Assembly: GCA_947177605.1 (NCBI GenBank)
Contig: CAMWUX010000055.1
Span: forward strand, 1-7,540
DNA length: 7,540 bases
Direction of reading: 5' to 3'
Origin: an uncultured Porphyromonadaceae bacterium
GTDB taxonomy: Bacteria > Bacteroidota > Bacteroidia > Bacteroidales > Muribaculaceae
Shown: positions 1-6,789 of the stretch, one piece after another
How positions within the stretch are numbered: the first letter of the stretch is position 1
Layout of the letters: each line of letters starts with the position of its first letter
The notes under the pieces: generated by a model
Databases searched by the model: none
What the model saw: the letters and a program-made list of their open reading frames with translations, nothing else
Told to the model about the DNA's origin: nothing
Position numbers and translations under genes: made by a program

Positions 1-1447
1 CAACGGCCTTGAGGTGAAGGATGCCATTGCAAAGACCAAGAAATATATAGAGGAGAAGGGGATAGGACGCGTGAAGGTCAACTACCGTCTGCGCGACGCC
101 ATATTCTCGCGTCAGCGCTATTGGGGTGAGCCATTCCCCGTATATTATAAGGATGACATACCCCAGATGATGGATATGTCGGAGCTTCCTCTGCTTCTTC
201 CCGAAGTTGACTCATATCTGCCCACCGAAAAAGGTGAGCCTCCCCTGGGTCGTGCCAAAGGCTGGCAGACTAAGGAGGGATATCCTATCGAACTCAACAC
301 TATGCCCGGCTTCGCAGGCTCGTCGGCTTACTATCTGAGATATATGGATCCGGCCAACGATAACGAACTCGTATCGAAGGAAGCCAACGAATACTGGCGC
401 AATGTCGACCTCTATATCGGAGGTACCGAACACGCCACCGGCCACCTCATCTACAGCCGATTCTGGAATAAATTCCTTTACGATCTCGGCAAAGTATGTG
501 AGGACGAGCCTTTCCGCAAGCTCATCAATCAGGGTATGATTCAGGGTCGAAGCAATTTCGTTTACCGAATCAAGAATACCAATACATTCGTAAGCCTCAA
601 TCAGAAGGATAAGTATGATGTGACTCCGATCCATGTCGATGTCAACATCGTGTCCAATGATGTGCTCGATACCGAGGCATTCCGTCGCTGGCGTCCGGAG
701 TATGCCACCGCTGAATTTATCACCGAACCCGATGGACGATATATCTGCGGTTATGCTGTGGAGAAGATGTCGAAGTCGATGTTCAATGTAGTGAATCCCG
801 ACGACATAGTGGAGCAGTATGGTGCCGACACGCTGCGTCTGTATGAAATGTTCCTCGGTCCGCTCGAGCAGAGCAAGCCCTGGGATACCAACGGTATCGA
901 TGGTGTGAACCGCTTTATCAAGAAACTCTGGAATCTCTTCTATAAGGACAACACCTGGCAGGTCAATGACTCCGAACCTACAGCCGAAAATCTCAAGTCG
1001 CTTCACAAGCTCATCAAGAAGGTGACACAGGATATCGAATCATTCTCATTCAATACCTCTGTAGCCGCATTCATGATCTGTGTAAACGAGCTTACGACTC
1101 AGAAATGCCGGTCGCGCAAGGTGCTTCGCGACCTCATCGTAGTATTGGCTCCTTTTGCTCCTCACGTGGCCGAGCAGCTCTGGCATGATCTGAAGGAGGA
1201 AGGTACGGTATGTGATGCGCAGTGGCCTGTCTACAATGAAGAGTATCTACGCGAGTCGACCCAGCGCTATGCAGTGTCGTTCAATGGCAAAGCGCGCTTC
1301 AATATAGAAGTGGCCGCCGGCACCGATAAGGATGAAGTGGAGCGTAAGGCTCTTGAAGATCCCGCAGCCGCCCGTTGGCTCGAAGGCAAGACCATAAAGA
1401 AGATCATTGTAGTGCCCGGCAAGATTGTCAACGTGGTGGTTGTATAA
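1..1447 (+). CDS. leuS: Leucyl-tRNA synthetase, C-terminal half (5' end outside window)
   Basis: Class I aminoacyl-tRNA synthetase that charges tRNA-Leu with leucine in the cytoplasm. The reading frame is already open at base 2, so the gene enters from the left; the GTG at 14 is an internal Val codon, not a start. About 481 codons are visible, roughly half of a bacterial LeuRS of about 900 residues. Visible landmarks are RYWGEPFP near 116-139, which re-enters the catalytic core after the editing domain; [11 protein letters not shown] from 413; the class I signature KMSKS at 764-778; and [14 protein letters not shown] at about 824-865. The helical anticodon-binding domain follows from about 900 to 1240, then a small beta-rich C-terminal domain ending IVNVVVV before TAA. 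The HIGH motif and most of the editing domain lie upstream of the window. No frameshift or missing motif is seen in the visible part. It is followed at 45 bp by rdgB on the same strand. Confidence 0.97.
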   Translation, partial: NGLEVKDAIAKTKKYIEEKGIGRVKVNYRLRDAIFSRQRYWGEPFPVYYKDDIPQMMDMSELPLLLPEVDSYLPTEKGEPPLGRAKGWQTKEGYPIELNTMPGFAGSSAYYLRYMDPANDNELVSKEANEYWRNVDLYIGGTEHATGHLIYSRFWNKFLYDLGKVCEDEPFRKLINQGMIQGRSNFVYRIKNTNTFVSLNQKDKYDVTPIHVDVNIVSNDVLDTEAFRRWRPEYATAEFITEPDGRYICGYAVEKMSKSMFNVVNPDDIVEQYGADTLRLYEMFLGPLEQSKPWDTNGIDGVNRFIKKLWNLFYKDNTWQVNDSEPTAENLKSLHKLIKKVTQDIESFSFNTSVAAFMICVNELTTQKCRSRKVLRDLIVVLAPFAPHVAEQLWHDLKEEGTVCDAQWPVYNEEYLRESTQRYAVSFNGKARFNIEVAAGTDKDEVERKALEDPAAARWLEGKTIKKIIVVPGKIVNVVVV

Positions 1448-1492
1448 TATCCGCGTCGGCGCTACGTTATTATATATTATAAAATAAGACAG
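1448..1492 (+). other. Short leuS-rdgB spacer without clear signals
   Basis: The spacer has a GC-rich first part (CCGCGTCGGCGCTACG) and an A/T-only second part. I find no stem strong enough to call a terminator and no TAnnTTTG promoter element. It therefore supports read-through from leuS into rdgB, although a weak internal promoter in the AT-rich part cannot be excluded. Confidence 0.4.
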
Positions 1493-2083
1493 ATGACGCC
1501 CGTACGCACTATAGTTTTTGCAACCAACAACGCTCACAAACTTGAAGAGATACGCTCGATCGTAGGCTCCGACATTCGCATATTGTCGCTTGCCGACATC
1601 GGTTGTCACGACGATATTCCCGAGGATGCCGATACCTTCGAGGGCAATGCCCTTCAGAAAGCCCTCTATGTGAAAGAACACTACGGCTACGACTGCTTTG
1701 CCGACGACAGTGGTCTGATAGTTGACGCACTCGGCGGTGAGCCGGGTGTACGCTCGGCTCGCTATGCCGGACCGGGTCACGACTCCAAAGCCAATATGGC
1801 TCTGCTTCTGAAAAATCTTGAGGGAGTGGAGTGCCGTACTGCCCGCTTTGTCACCGTGATAGCGCTTATCGAAGGCGATGAGCGCCGGTTCTTTGAAGGC
1901 AGAGTGGAGGGACGCATACTTGAGCATGAGCAGGGTACGGGAGGCTTCGGCTACGATCCCGTATTCCTCCCCGAAGGCTTCACAGAGACTTTCGCCTGTA
2001 TGGCTCCCGGCCAGAAAAATGCTATCAGTCACCGCGGCCTTGCCACTCAGAAATTGTTGCGTCATCTCTCAGCTGTGAAATAA
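1493..2083 (+). CDS. rdgB: XTP/dITP diphosphatase (non-canonical purine NTP pyrophosphatase)
   Basis: Ham1/RdgB-family enzyme that hydrolyses dITP, XTP and ITP to the monophosphate plus pyrophosphate, keeping deaminated purines out of DNA and RNA. The 196-residue length is normal. Family motifs are all present: TNNAHK at residues 11-16 (triphosphate binding), E50/N52 in FEGNALQKA, ADDSGL at 70-75 (metal and catalytic aspartates), GVRSARYAG at 85-93, the base-pocket motif GFGYDPVF at 151-158, and SHRG at 179-182. The ATG at 1493 is preferred because IVFATNN follows at the usual distance; there is no clear Shine-Dalgarno sequence, as is normal in Bacteroidetes. The gene lies 45 bp after leuS and 30 bp before the porZ-like gene, so it is probably co-transcribed with both. 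Function is assigned from motifs and is secure. Confidence 0.97.
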   Translation: MTPVRTIVFATNNAHKLEEIRSIVGSDIRILSLADIGCHDDIPEDADTFEGNALQKALYVKEHYGYDCFADDSGLIVDALGGEPGVRSARYAGPGHDSKANMALLLKNLEGVECRTARFVTVIALIEGDERRFFEGRVEGRILEHEQGTGGFGYDPVFLPEGFTETFACMAPGQKNAISHRGLATQKLLRHLSAVK

Positions 2084-2113
2084 TCATTATCGACACTCTC
2101 TCATTAATAAGCA

Positions 2114-4573
2114 ATGAATCTTATCAAAAACCTTTTTCTTACCATGGCTCTTCTGGTCGGCGCTGCAATATCGTCGGCTCAGGAGATGGGTACCTGGCAG
2201 ATGTATCCGTCGTTTTGCCCACCATCGCAAAAGACGATCGTTACACCCGGGATAGTCTACTACATATCGGGAGGCAGTCTATTTTCCTACGATACGAAAA
2301 ACGAAGAGACATACCAGTATACTACCGACAACCGGTTGACCGACACCAATATCACCGGTGCATATTATAATCCCGACGGCAAGTATCTGGCCGTATTCTA
2401 CGACACAGGTAATATCGACATCATATACGACGACGGCACAGCCCGCAACTTCTCCGATATAGCTTCATCGGATATCGACAAGCCTGTCACGGTCAATGAT
2501 GTGTATTTCGACGGCAACAATATGTATCTCGCCACCAACTTCGGAATGGTACACTACAATGTGTCGCGAGGCGAAGTAGTACAGTCGGCCAATTTCAAGA
2601 TGCCGGTCTACGGCATCACCGGCGTAGGCGACCGACTGGTGATGAAGGTCGATGGCTACATCTGCTCAATAGAGAAAGGGAAACGCCTGGCATCGCTGGA
2701 GGCACTGACAAAGCATTTTGCCTACAGTGATAATCCTTTGGAACTTATTGGAGTTGACGATGGTTCGTTTCTGGCGTTTATCAATAACGTCGGCAATGTG
2801 ATCGTACGCCATACCATCGACTTTGCCATAGGCGCCCATACCGTAAGCAACTGCGCTCCCCAGCGTAAGACCAAGGTTCCGCCCTATCTGATCCACGGAG
2901 CCGATGGCCGTATATTCTATCATGCCAACAATGCCCTCTATACCCTCGACAACGATCTCAAGGAGCAGAAACTCACCGATCTGCCCGAAGAGTTCGCAGC
3001 AATGAAGGTAGGCACATGGAAAGGTATTGATGAGATATGGTCGCTCAGCCCCGAAGGTATCGCCTGCCACGGATTCGATGGTGAGGGAGGTATGACCACA
3101 CGAAGCGATCGCTACCGCCCCAACAATCTGTCGGTGCGACGCATCTGCTACTTTTTCCCCAGCCACGACGGCCGTCGCCTGTTTATGCAGAACAATGGTC
3201 TGACCGTATATAAATTCGGTACTCCTGCCACTCGTGGTCTCGACGTGATACAGAATGCTGCCTGTCTTGATCTCGACAACGGATCTTTCCGCGACTTCAC
3301 ATGTTATCCAGTGGAAGCGCGTCAGCCTTATCTGCGTAGCCTTCAGAATACCATGGGCTTCTATCCCATAAGTCCCACCTCACTTGCTCCCGACCCCGAC
3401 GATGAGGATATCGTATTCCTGGCCACGGCCGACGATGGTGTATATAAAGTGCGCGGTACGGAATTTATAGGTCGCTTCGACGAGACCAACTCGCTGATAG
3501 GTAAGTTTGACAACCGCAACATCATCTATGGCATCTCCATCGACCCCTATGGCAATCTCTGGGTAGCCACTTATAACGAAGGATATACACGCAGTCCGCT
3601 TATGGTACTCCCCGCATCGAAGCGCAGGCTTGATCCCGCCGATATCACACGCGACGACTGGATCGATATCGATATGCCATCGATCGACTACTGGGGCGGT
3701 CAGGATGTGCGCTTCCTGCATTGCCGCAAGTCCAACATTACGGTTGTGATCAACCACACGATAAATGAAATCGTATTGCTTTACGACAACAATGGTACTC
3801 CCTACGACTTCTCCGACGACTCATTCCGATGCTTCGAAAGTGCACTTATAGATCAGGACGGCAACTCGGTGCGTCCCCTCCATACCAGCAGTGTGCTTGA
3901 AGATCACGACGGACGTGTATGGATTGGTACCGATATAGGCATATTTGAAATCACCAACCTCAAGAATGCCATCAAGTCGGGCGAAAACCGCGTGAGCCAT
4001 ATCAAAGTGCCGCGCAACGACGGTACAAACGCTGCCGACTACCTGCTCGGCACTGACCATATAATGGATATGACGGTAGATGTGGCCAATCGCAAGTGGA
4101 TAGCCACCGAAGGATCAGGCCTCTTCCTCGTATCGCCTTCCGGCAATGAAGTGATTGCCAACTTCAATACCGACAATTCACCACTGCCTACCAATGAGAT
4201 TTATTCCGTATATGCCGATCCCACAGGTTCCACCATTTATGTAGGTACTCCGGTGGGTCTGCTCTCATATCGAAGCGATGCCACTCCTGCCCGCGACGAT
4301 TATGATCAAATACTTGCCTATCCCAATCCCGTGCGTCCGGAGTATTCAGGTAGCGTCTACATCACCGGACTCAAGGAAAATACTCTCGTGAAGATAGCCG
4401 ATTCGTCGGGTGCCGTACTCCATCAGGGATGCTCCGAAGGCGGCATGTATGTGTGGGATGCCACCACATCCACGGGCGCGCGCGTTCGTTCGGGTGTATA
4501 TTATGTTATGGTGTCGTCGGCCTCCGATGGTCAATCATCGGGCGCAGTCACCAAAATAATGGTAATCAATTAA
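2114..4573 (+). CDS. porZ: PorZ-like secreted beta-propeller protein with type IX-like C-terminal domain
   Basis: An 819-residue exported protein. Residues 1-22 form a Sec signal peptide: K5, a hydrophobic run from L7 to A18, and a likely signal peptidase I cut after SSA22. There is no lipobox cysteine. The body consists of beta-propeller blades resembling the two-component-regulator propeller family, with blade motifs such as NLWVAT (about 480), RVWIGTDIGIF (about 600), RKWIATEGSGLFLV (about 660) and TIYVGTPVGLL (about 707). The N-terminal segment with GSLFSYDTKNEE resembles the PorZ N-terminal propeller. The last 85 residues, starting at YPNPV (736-740) and ending KIMVIN, resemble a type A type IX secretion sorting domain. 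In Porphyromonas gingivalis, PorZ (somewhat under 800 residues) is a surface component of the type IX attachment complex that works with the sortase PorU and binds anionic LPS. Whether this organism has the rest of that system cannot be seen here; the role is inferred from family and architecture. It is not a histidine kinase: no transmembrane or kinase domain follows the propellers. Confidence 0.82.
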   Translation: MNLIKNLFLTMALLVGAAISSAQEMGTWQMYPSFCPPSQKTIVTPGIVYYISGGSLFSYDTKNEETYQYTTDNRLTDTNITGAYYNPDGKYLAVFYDTGNIDIIYDDGTARNFSDIASSDIDKPVTVNDVYFDGNNMYLATNFGMVHYNVSRGEVVQSANFKMPVYGITGVGDRLVMKVDGYICSIEKGKRLASLEALTKHFAYSDNPLELIGVDDGSFLAFINNVGNVIVRHTIDFAIGAHTVSNCAPQRKTKVPPYLIHGADGRIFYHANNALYTLDNDLKEQKLTDLPEEFAAMKVGTWKGIDEIWSLSPEGIACHGFDGEGGMTTRSDRYRPNNLSVRRICYFFPSHDGRRLFMQNNGLTVYKFGTPATRGLDVIQNAACLDLDNGSFRDFTCYPVEARQPYLRSLQNTMGFYPISPTSLAPDPDDEDIVFLATADDGVYKVRGTEFIGRFDETNSLIGKFDNRNIIYGISIDPYGNLWVATYNEGYTRSPLMVLPASKRRLDPADITRDDWIDIDMPSIDYWGGQDVRFLHCRKSNITVVINHTINEIVLLYDNNGTPYDFSDDSFRCFESALIDQDGNSVRPLHTSSVLEDHDGRVWIGTDIGIFEITNLKNAIKSGENRVSHIKVPRNDGTNAADYLLGTDHIMDMTVDVANRKWIATEGSGLFLVSPSGNEVIANFNTDNSPLPTNEIYSVYADPTGSTIYVGTPVGLLSYRSDATPARDDYDQILAYPNPVRPEYSGSVYITGLKENTLVKIADSSGAVLHQGCSEGGMYVWDATTSTGARVRSGVYYVMVSSASDGQSSGAVTKIMVIN

Positions 4574-4579
4574 ATCTGT

Positions 4580-5107
4580 ATGAACAGCCAATTCAGTTAT
4601 ACCGACTCGGCCGATCGCTGCTACGGTGCTGCGGGTATGGCCATAGCACTTGTAATTTTCGACGGCGAAGAGAAACTTGCCTCTATTGATATCGATCGCG
4701 AATCGCGCGATGTGGTAGAACTTACCGAAGAATCCTTCTTCAGCGGCAATCCGTCAATGTCGGCCAAGCACGCATGGCATCAGATACTCTCTAACTTCAA
4801 TCTCCAGATGGCCATGCTCATGGGCAATGTGATGTGTCGCAGTATTCTGCTACGCCACGTAGATGTGGATGCCGACACACGTTCCGCACTCTTATCGCTA
4901 CTCGTCGACGAAGGCTACGGATCATGCTCGCTTGAAGAGGATGAGACAACACATCTCTTTAACAAGAACTACGGATATCTCCACCGCATATTCTCTCACT
5001 ATGGTGTGCAGACCATCGCCCACGACTTTGCAGCCGAACTCGGACGGTGCCACTCGATGACCCGCGGCGATATTATTGAAAAACTGCAGGCTCTGTCACA
5101 TCTCTAA
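4580..5107 (+). CDS. Uncharacterised 175-residue protein downstream of porZ
   Basis: I do not recognise a named family or function. The protein has no signal peptide and no convincing membrane segment, so it is probably cytoplasmic. Residues 17-38 (AAGMAIALVIFDGEEKLASI) look like a beta-hairpin-rich N-terminal part. From about residue 60 the sequence is mostly predicted helix, including SAKHAWHQILSNFNLQ and the Met-rich MAMLMGNVMC (77-86), an acidic SLEEDE stretch (117-122), and a C-terminal helix from MTRGDIIEKL. Conserved-looking spots include FFSGNPSMSAKHAW (53-66) and RIFSHYGVQTIAHDF (136-150). It begins 6 bp after the porZ stop codon, so co-transcription and probably coupled translation with porZ are likely. 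Codon use and composition match its neighbours, and the frame is intact over 175 codons, supporting a real gene. Its stop TAA shares bases with the stop of the convergent permease gene. Confidence 0.85.
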   Translation: MNSQFSYTDSADRCYGAAGMAIALVIFDGEEKLASIDIDRESRDVVELTEESFFSGNPSMSAKHAWHQILSNFNLQMAMLMGNVMCRSILLRHVDVDADTRSALLSLLVDEGYGSCSLEEDETTHLFNKNYGYLHRIFSHYGVQTIAHDFAAELGRCHSMTRGDIIEKLQALSHL

Positions 5108-6324
5108 CGGCGAGGTACAAACCGGCTCGCTATCCAGCCTATCACGGCACCTACAGCCATCACGAGCAGAGCTATGACGAGGATGTCTGCGACCTCTACC
5201 TTCACGGGATACGCCACGATCGACAGCTCCGCTTCATTGCCGCTGATCTTGATAAATTCACCTATCTGCTGCGCAAGGCTCAACCCTATTCCCACTACAA
5301 GACCCGCCAAGCCTCCTACGGCCGACACGAGCCAGCCTTCGTAGAAGAAGATACTGCGCAGCTGCCCTTGCGTGGCTCCGAGATTGCGCATCGTGCGGAT
5401 GTTGTCGTCTTTCTCGATAATGAGAATCGACAGAGTGGAGATTATATTGAATGAGGCTATGATGAGGATGAAGGCGAGCATCACGAATGTGATCCACTTC
5501 TCCACCGCAATCATCTTGAATGACTGCTCCTCCTGCTCCAGCAGGGTAAGCACCGTGTAGCCGTCGCCTGTCGCCTTACGGATCGCCGCGATGGCCTTGT
5601 CGTCGCTCACCCCGGATGCAGGAGCTATCTCTATGGCCGAAGCCTCGCCGCTGTCCATCTGCAGTAGCCGGCGTGCCATCTCTATTGGCACAACTACTGT
5701 CGAAGCATCGTGGTCTGAATCATTGGTGCGGTACACACCGGTCACCACAAGCGAATCGGCCAAAAACGAATTGGCTGCCGTGGCGGCCGAGATCCTACCC
5801 ACGCGCCGAGGCACGTAGAGCTGGATTATATCCATCGTAAGCGGGCGCGCTCCAAGTTGCAGTGCAGTGCCTACACTGATCACTCCCCCCGCCAGTGAGT
5901 CGTCGGACAATACAGTATAGTCGCCGTCGATCACCGTCTCGCTCAGGCGTGTCACCCGCTCATTGCCTTCCGGCACACCGCGCATCGTCACCGCCATCTG
6001 TCGGCCACCATACACCGCAAGCGCATTCTCGCTCACCACGGCCACAGCTCTATCCACCTCGGGCAGCGCCTCAAGCGCAGCTGCAAGCGAGTCACCACAG
6101 GCGAGCATCTTGCCCTTAGCAGGCACAACCTTGAGCGGAGCGTCGACCATCGACACTCGCTCACGGGCAACCTCCGCGAAACCGTTGAATACGGACAATA
6201 CGCACACTATCGCCGTAGTGGCTACGGCGACCCCGAGCATCGACACTACCGTGATCACACCTACGGAGCTATGGCTCTTTCGGCACACAAGGTAGCGCCA
6301 GGCTATGCGTAGTGCTGCTGTCAT
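5104..6324 (-). CDS. LolC/LolE-type ABC transporter permease (FtsX/MacB family)
   Basis: A 406-residue inner-membrane permease with the 1 + 3 transmembrane plan of the LolC/LolE group: TM1 at about 23-45, a large periplasmic domain of about 230 residues (about 46-275), then TM2 about 278-303, TM3 about 331-352 and TM4 about 381-399. The N-terminal helix RIAWRYLV before TM1 and the cytoplasmic coupling segment EKDDNIRTMRNLGAT (304-318) after TM2 are typical of the family. In proteobacteria LolC/E with the ATPase LolD release outer-membrane lipoproteins to LolA; in Bacteroidetes the substrate of this homologue is not fixed by sequence, though lipoprotein release is the leading guess. No ATPase gene is present in the window, so LolD must be elsewhere. 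The ATG (6322-6324) overlaps the rbfA stop as ATGA, which implies translational coupling to rbfA. Length is normal and the frame is intact. Confidence 0.9.
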   Translation of the reverse strand: MTAALRIAWRYLVCRKSHSSVGVITVVSMLGVAVATTAIVCVLSVFNGFAEVARERVSMVDAPLKVVPAKGKMLACGDSLAAALEALPEVDRAVAVVSENALAVYGGRQMAVTMRGVPEGNERVTRLSETVIDGDYTVLSDDSLAGGVISVGTALQLGARPLTMDIIQLYVPRRVGRISAATAANSFLADSLVVTGVYRTNDSDHDASTVVVPIEMARRLLQMDSGEASAIEIAPASGVSDDKAIAAIRKATGDGYTVLTLLEQEEQSFKMIAVEKWITFVMLAFILIIASFNIISTLSILIIEKDDNIRTMRNLGATQGQLRSIFFYEGWLVSAVGGLAGLVVGIGLSLAQQIGEFIKISGNEAELSIVAYPVKVEVADILVIALLVMAVGAVIGWIASRFVPRR

Positions 6325-6668
6325 TTATTATTGTCGGCGGCCAGCAGAGAGTCGATATTGTCGATATAGTCGAGCGAGTCGTCGAGGAAGAATTGCAGCT
6401 CCGGAGTCTTGCGCAACTGATTTTTCACCACCTGCGCCAGTTCGTAGCGGATAGTCTTGCCTGAAGCGCTGATGCTTTCGATCACCTGCTGTGCCTGGGC
6501 GCTCGGGAATACCGAGAGATACACTTTGGCTGAGGATAGATCGGGGGATACACGCACTGCGCTGACACTCACCAGAGTGCCTCGTGTTTTGGCCGTCTGC
6601 CGGCGGAATATTTCGCTGAGTTCCTTCTGGAGAAGGCGTGAGATTTTGGCTTGTCGAGTTGTTTCCAT
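6321..6668 (-). CDS. rbfA: 30S ribosome-binding factor RbfA
   Basis: Small single-domain (type II KH fold) protein that binds the immature 30S subunit near helix 1 of 16S rRNA, assists late maturation and is needed for growth in the cold in other bacteria. The 115 residues are a full-length RbfA. Visible family features are the N-terminal helix TTRQAKISRLLQKELSEI, the strand VRVSPDLSSAKVYLSVF (38-54), the Ala-Ser-Gly interhelical kink at 68-70 that replaces the usual KH GxxG loop, and VKNQLRKTPELQFFLDDS (81-98), followed by the C-terminal strand and helix. The ATG at 6668 gives the normal RbfA N-terminus. It is the first gene of a two-gene minus-strand unit with the LolC/E-type permease and is transcribed divergently from dapB, probably from the -7 element at 6729-6736. 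Confidence 0.96.
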   Translation of the reverse strand: METTRQAKISRLLQKELSEIFRRQTAKTRGTLVSVSAVRVSPDLSSAKVYLSVFPSAQAQQVIESISASGKTIRYELAQVVKNQLRKTPELQFFLDDSLDYIDNIDSLLAADNNK

Positions 6669-6728
6669 ATAAAGATTTACAATTTTGGTTACAGAATTCT
6701 AACAAGTAGACCCCTGACATTGTGCTTG

Positions 6729-6736
6729 CAAAGGTA
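6729..6736 (-). promoter_or_regulatory. Predicted -7 element of the rbfA-permease promoter
   Basis: The plus strand reads CAAAGGTA, which on the minus strand is TACCTTTG, an exact match to the Bacteroidetes primary-sigma -7 consensus TAnnTTTG. The expected TTTG at -33 (about 20 bp upstream on the minus strand, near 6756-6760) is not recognisable, so it may be weak or regulated. Initiation a few bases downstream would give a leader of about 50 nucleotides before the rbfA ATG. Confidence 0.6.
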
Positions 6737-6739
6737 CTA

Positions 6740-6771
6740 TTTTTTTTAAAAGTTTACTTTGCTTATCTTTG
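6740..6771 (+). promoter_or_regulatory. Predicted dapB promoter (-33 T-run and -7 TATCTTTG)
   Basis: TATCTTTG at 6764-6771 matches the Bacteroidetes -7 consensus TAnnTTTG exactly. At the expected distance of about 20 bp upstream lies a T8 run (6740-6747) that could serve as a degenerate -33 element; the canonical TTTG is lacking there. Initiation near 6776-6779 would leave a very short A-rich leader of about 11-14 nucleotides before the dapB ATG, with no Shine-Dalgarno sequence, which is common in this phylum. Confidence 0.65.
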
Positions 6772-6780
6772 CAGAGTAAA
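6753..6780. repeat. Interrupted dyad overlapping the dapB -7 element
   Basis: TTTACTTTGC (6753-6762) and GCAGAGTAAA (6771-6780) are inverted repeats matching at 9 of 10 positions, with an 8 bp centre. The centre and the inner edge of the right arm contain the -7 element TATCTTTG. This could be a repressor operator or a weak stem, or a chance product of AT-rich promoter DNA. No regulator gene is visible nearby. Confidence 0.4.
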
Positions 6781-6789
6781 GTTATAAGC

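Larger units (their letters stand above)
6669..6789. other. Divergent intergenic region between rbfA and dapB
   Basis: This 121 bp stretch is much richer in A and T than the flanking genes. It contains a T8 run (6740-6747), two opposed TAnnTTTG elements and a dyad over the dapB side. It is the only space in the window long enough for divergent control, and no credible small gene is visible in it. Confidence 0.8.

Noticed and set aside
14..16. GTG as a possible start of a truncated leuS
   Set aside because: The frame is open to the left edge of the window and the sequence there reads as the interior of LeuRS, so this is an internal valine codon.
212..1006. 264-codon open frame on the minus strand opposite leuS
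   Set aside because: It lies wholly antisense to well-conserved LeuRS sequence, its translation shows no recognisable domain, and it is explained by the codon bias of the real gene leaving few stops in the opposite frame.
1247..2065. 272-codon open frame on the minus strand spanning the end of leuS and most of rdgB
   Set aside because: It is antisense to two securely identified genes and crosses their boundary; a shadow of their codon use is the simpler explanation.
2666..3166. Antisense open frame of 166 codons inside the porZ-like gene
   Set aside because: The opposite strand encodes an intact propeller protein with clear blade motifs. The antisense product has no coherent features.
6681..6698. 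Possible small hairpin in the rbfA leader (AATTTTG and CAGAATT arms)
   Set aside because: The seven-base arms are AT-rich with one mismatch and a 4-base loop; too weak to call a riboswitch, terminator or attenuator.
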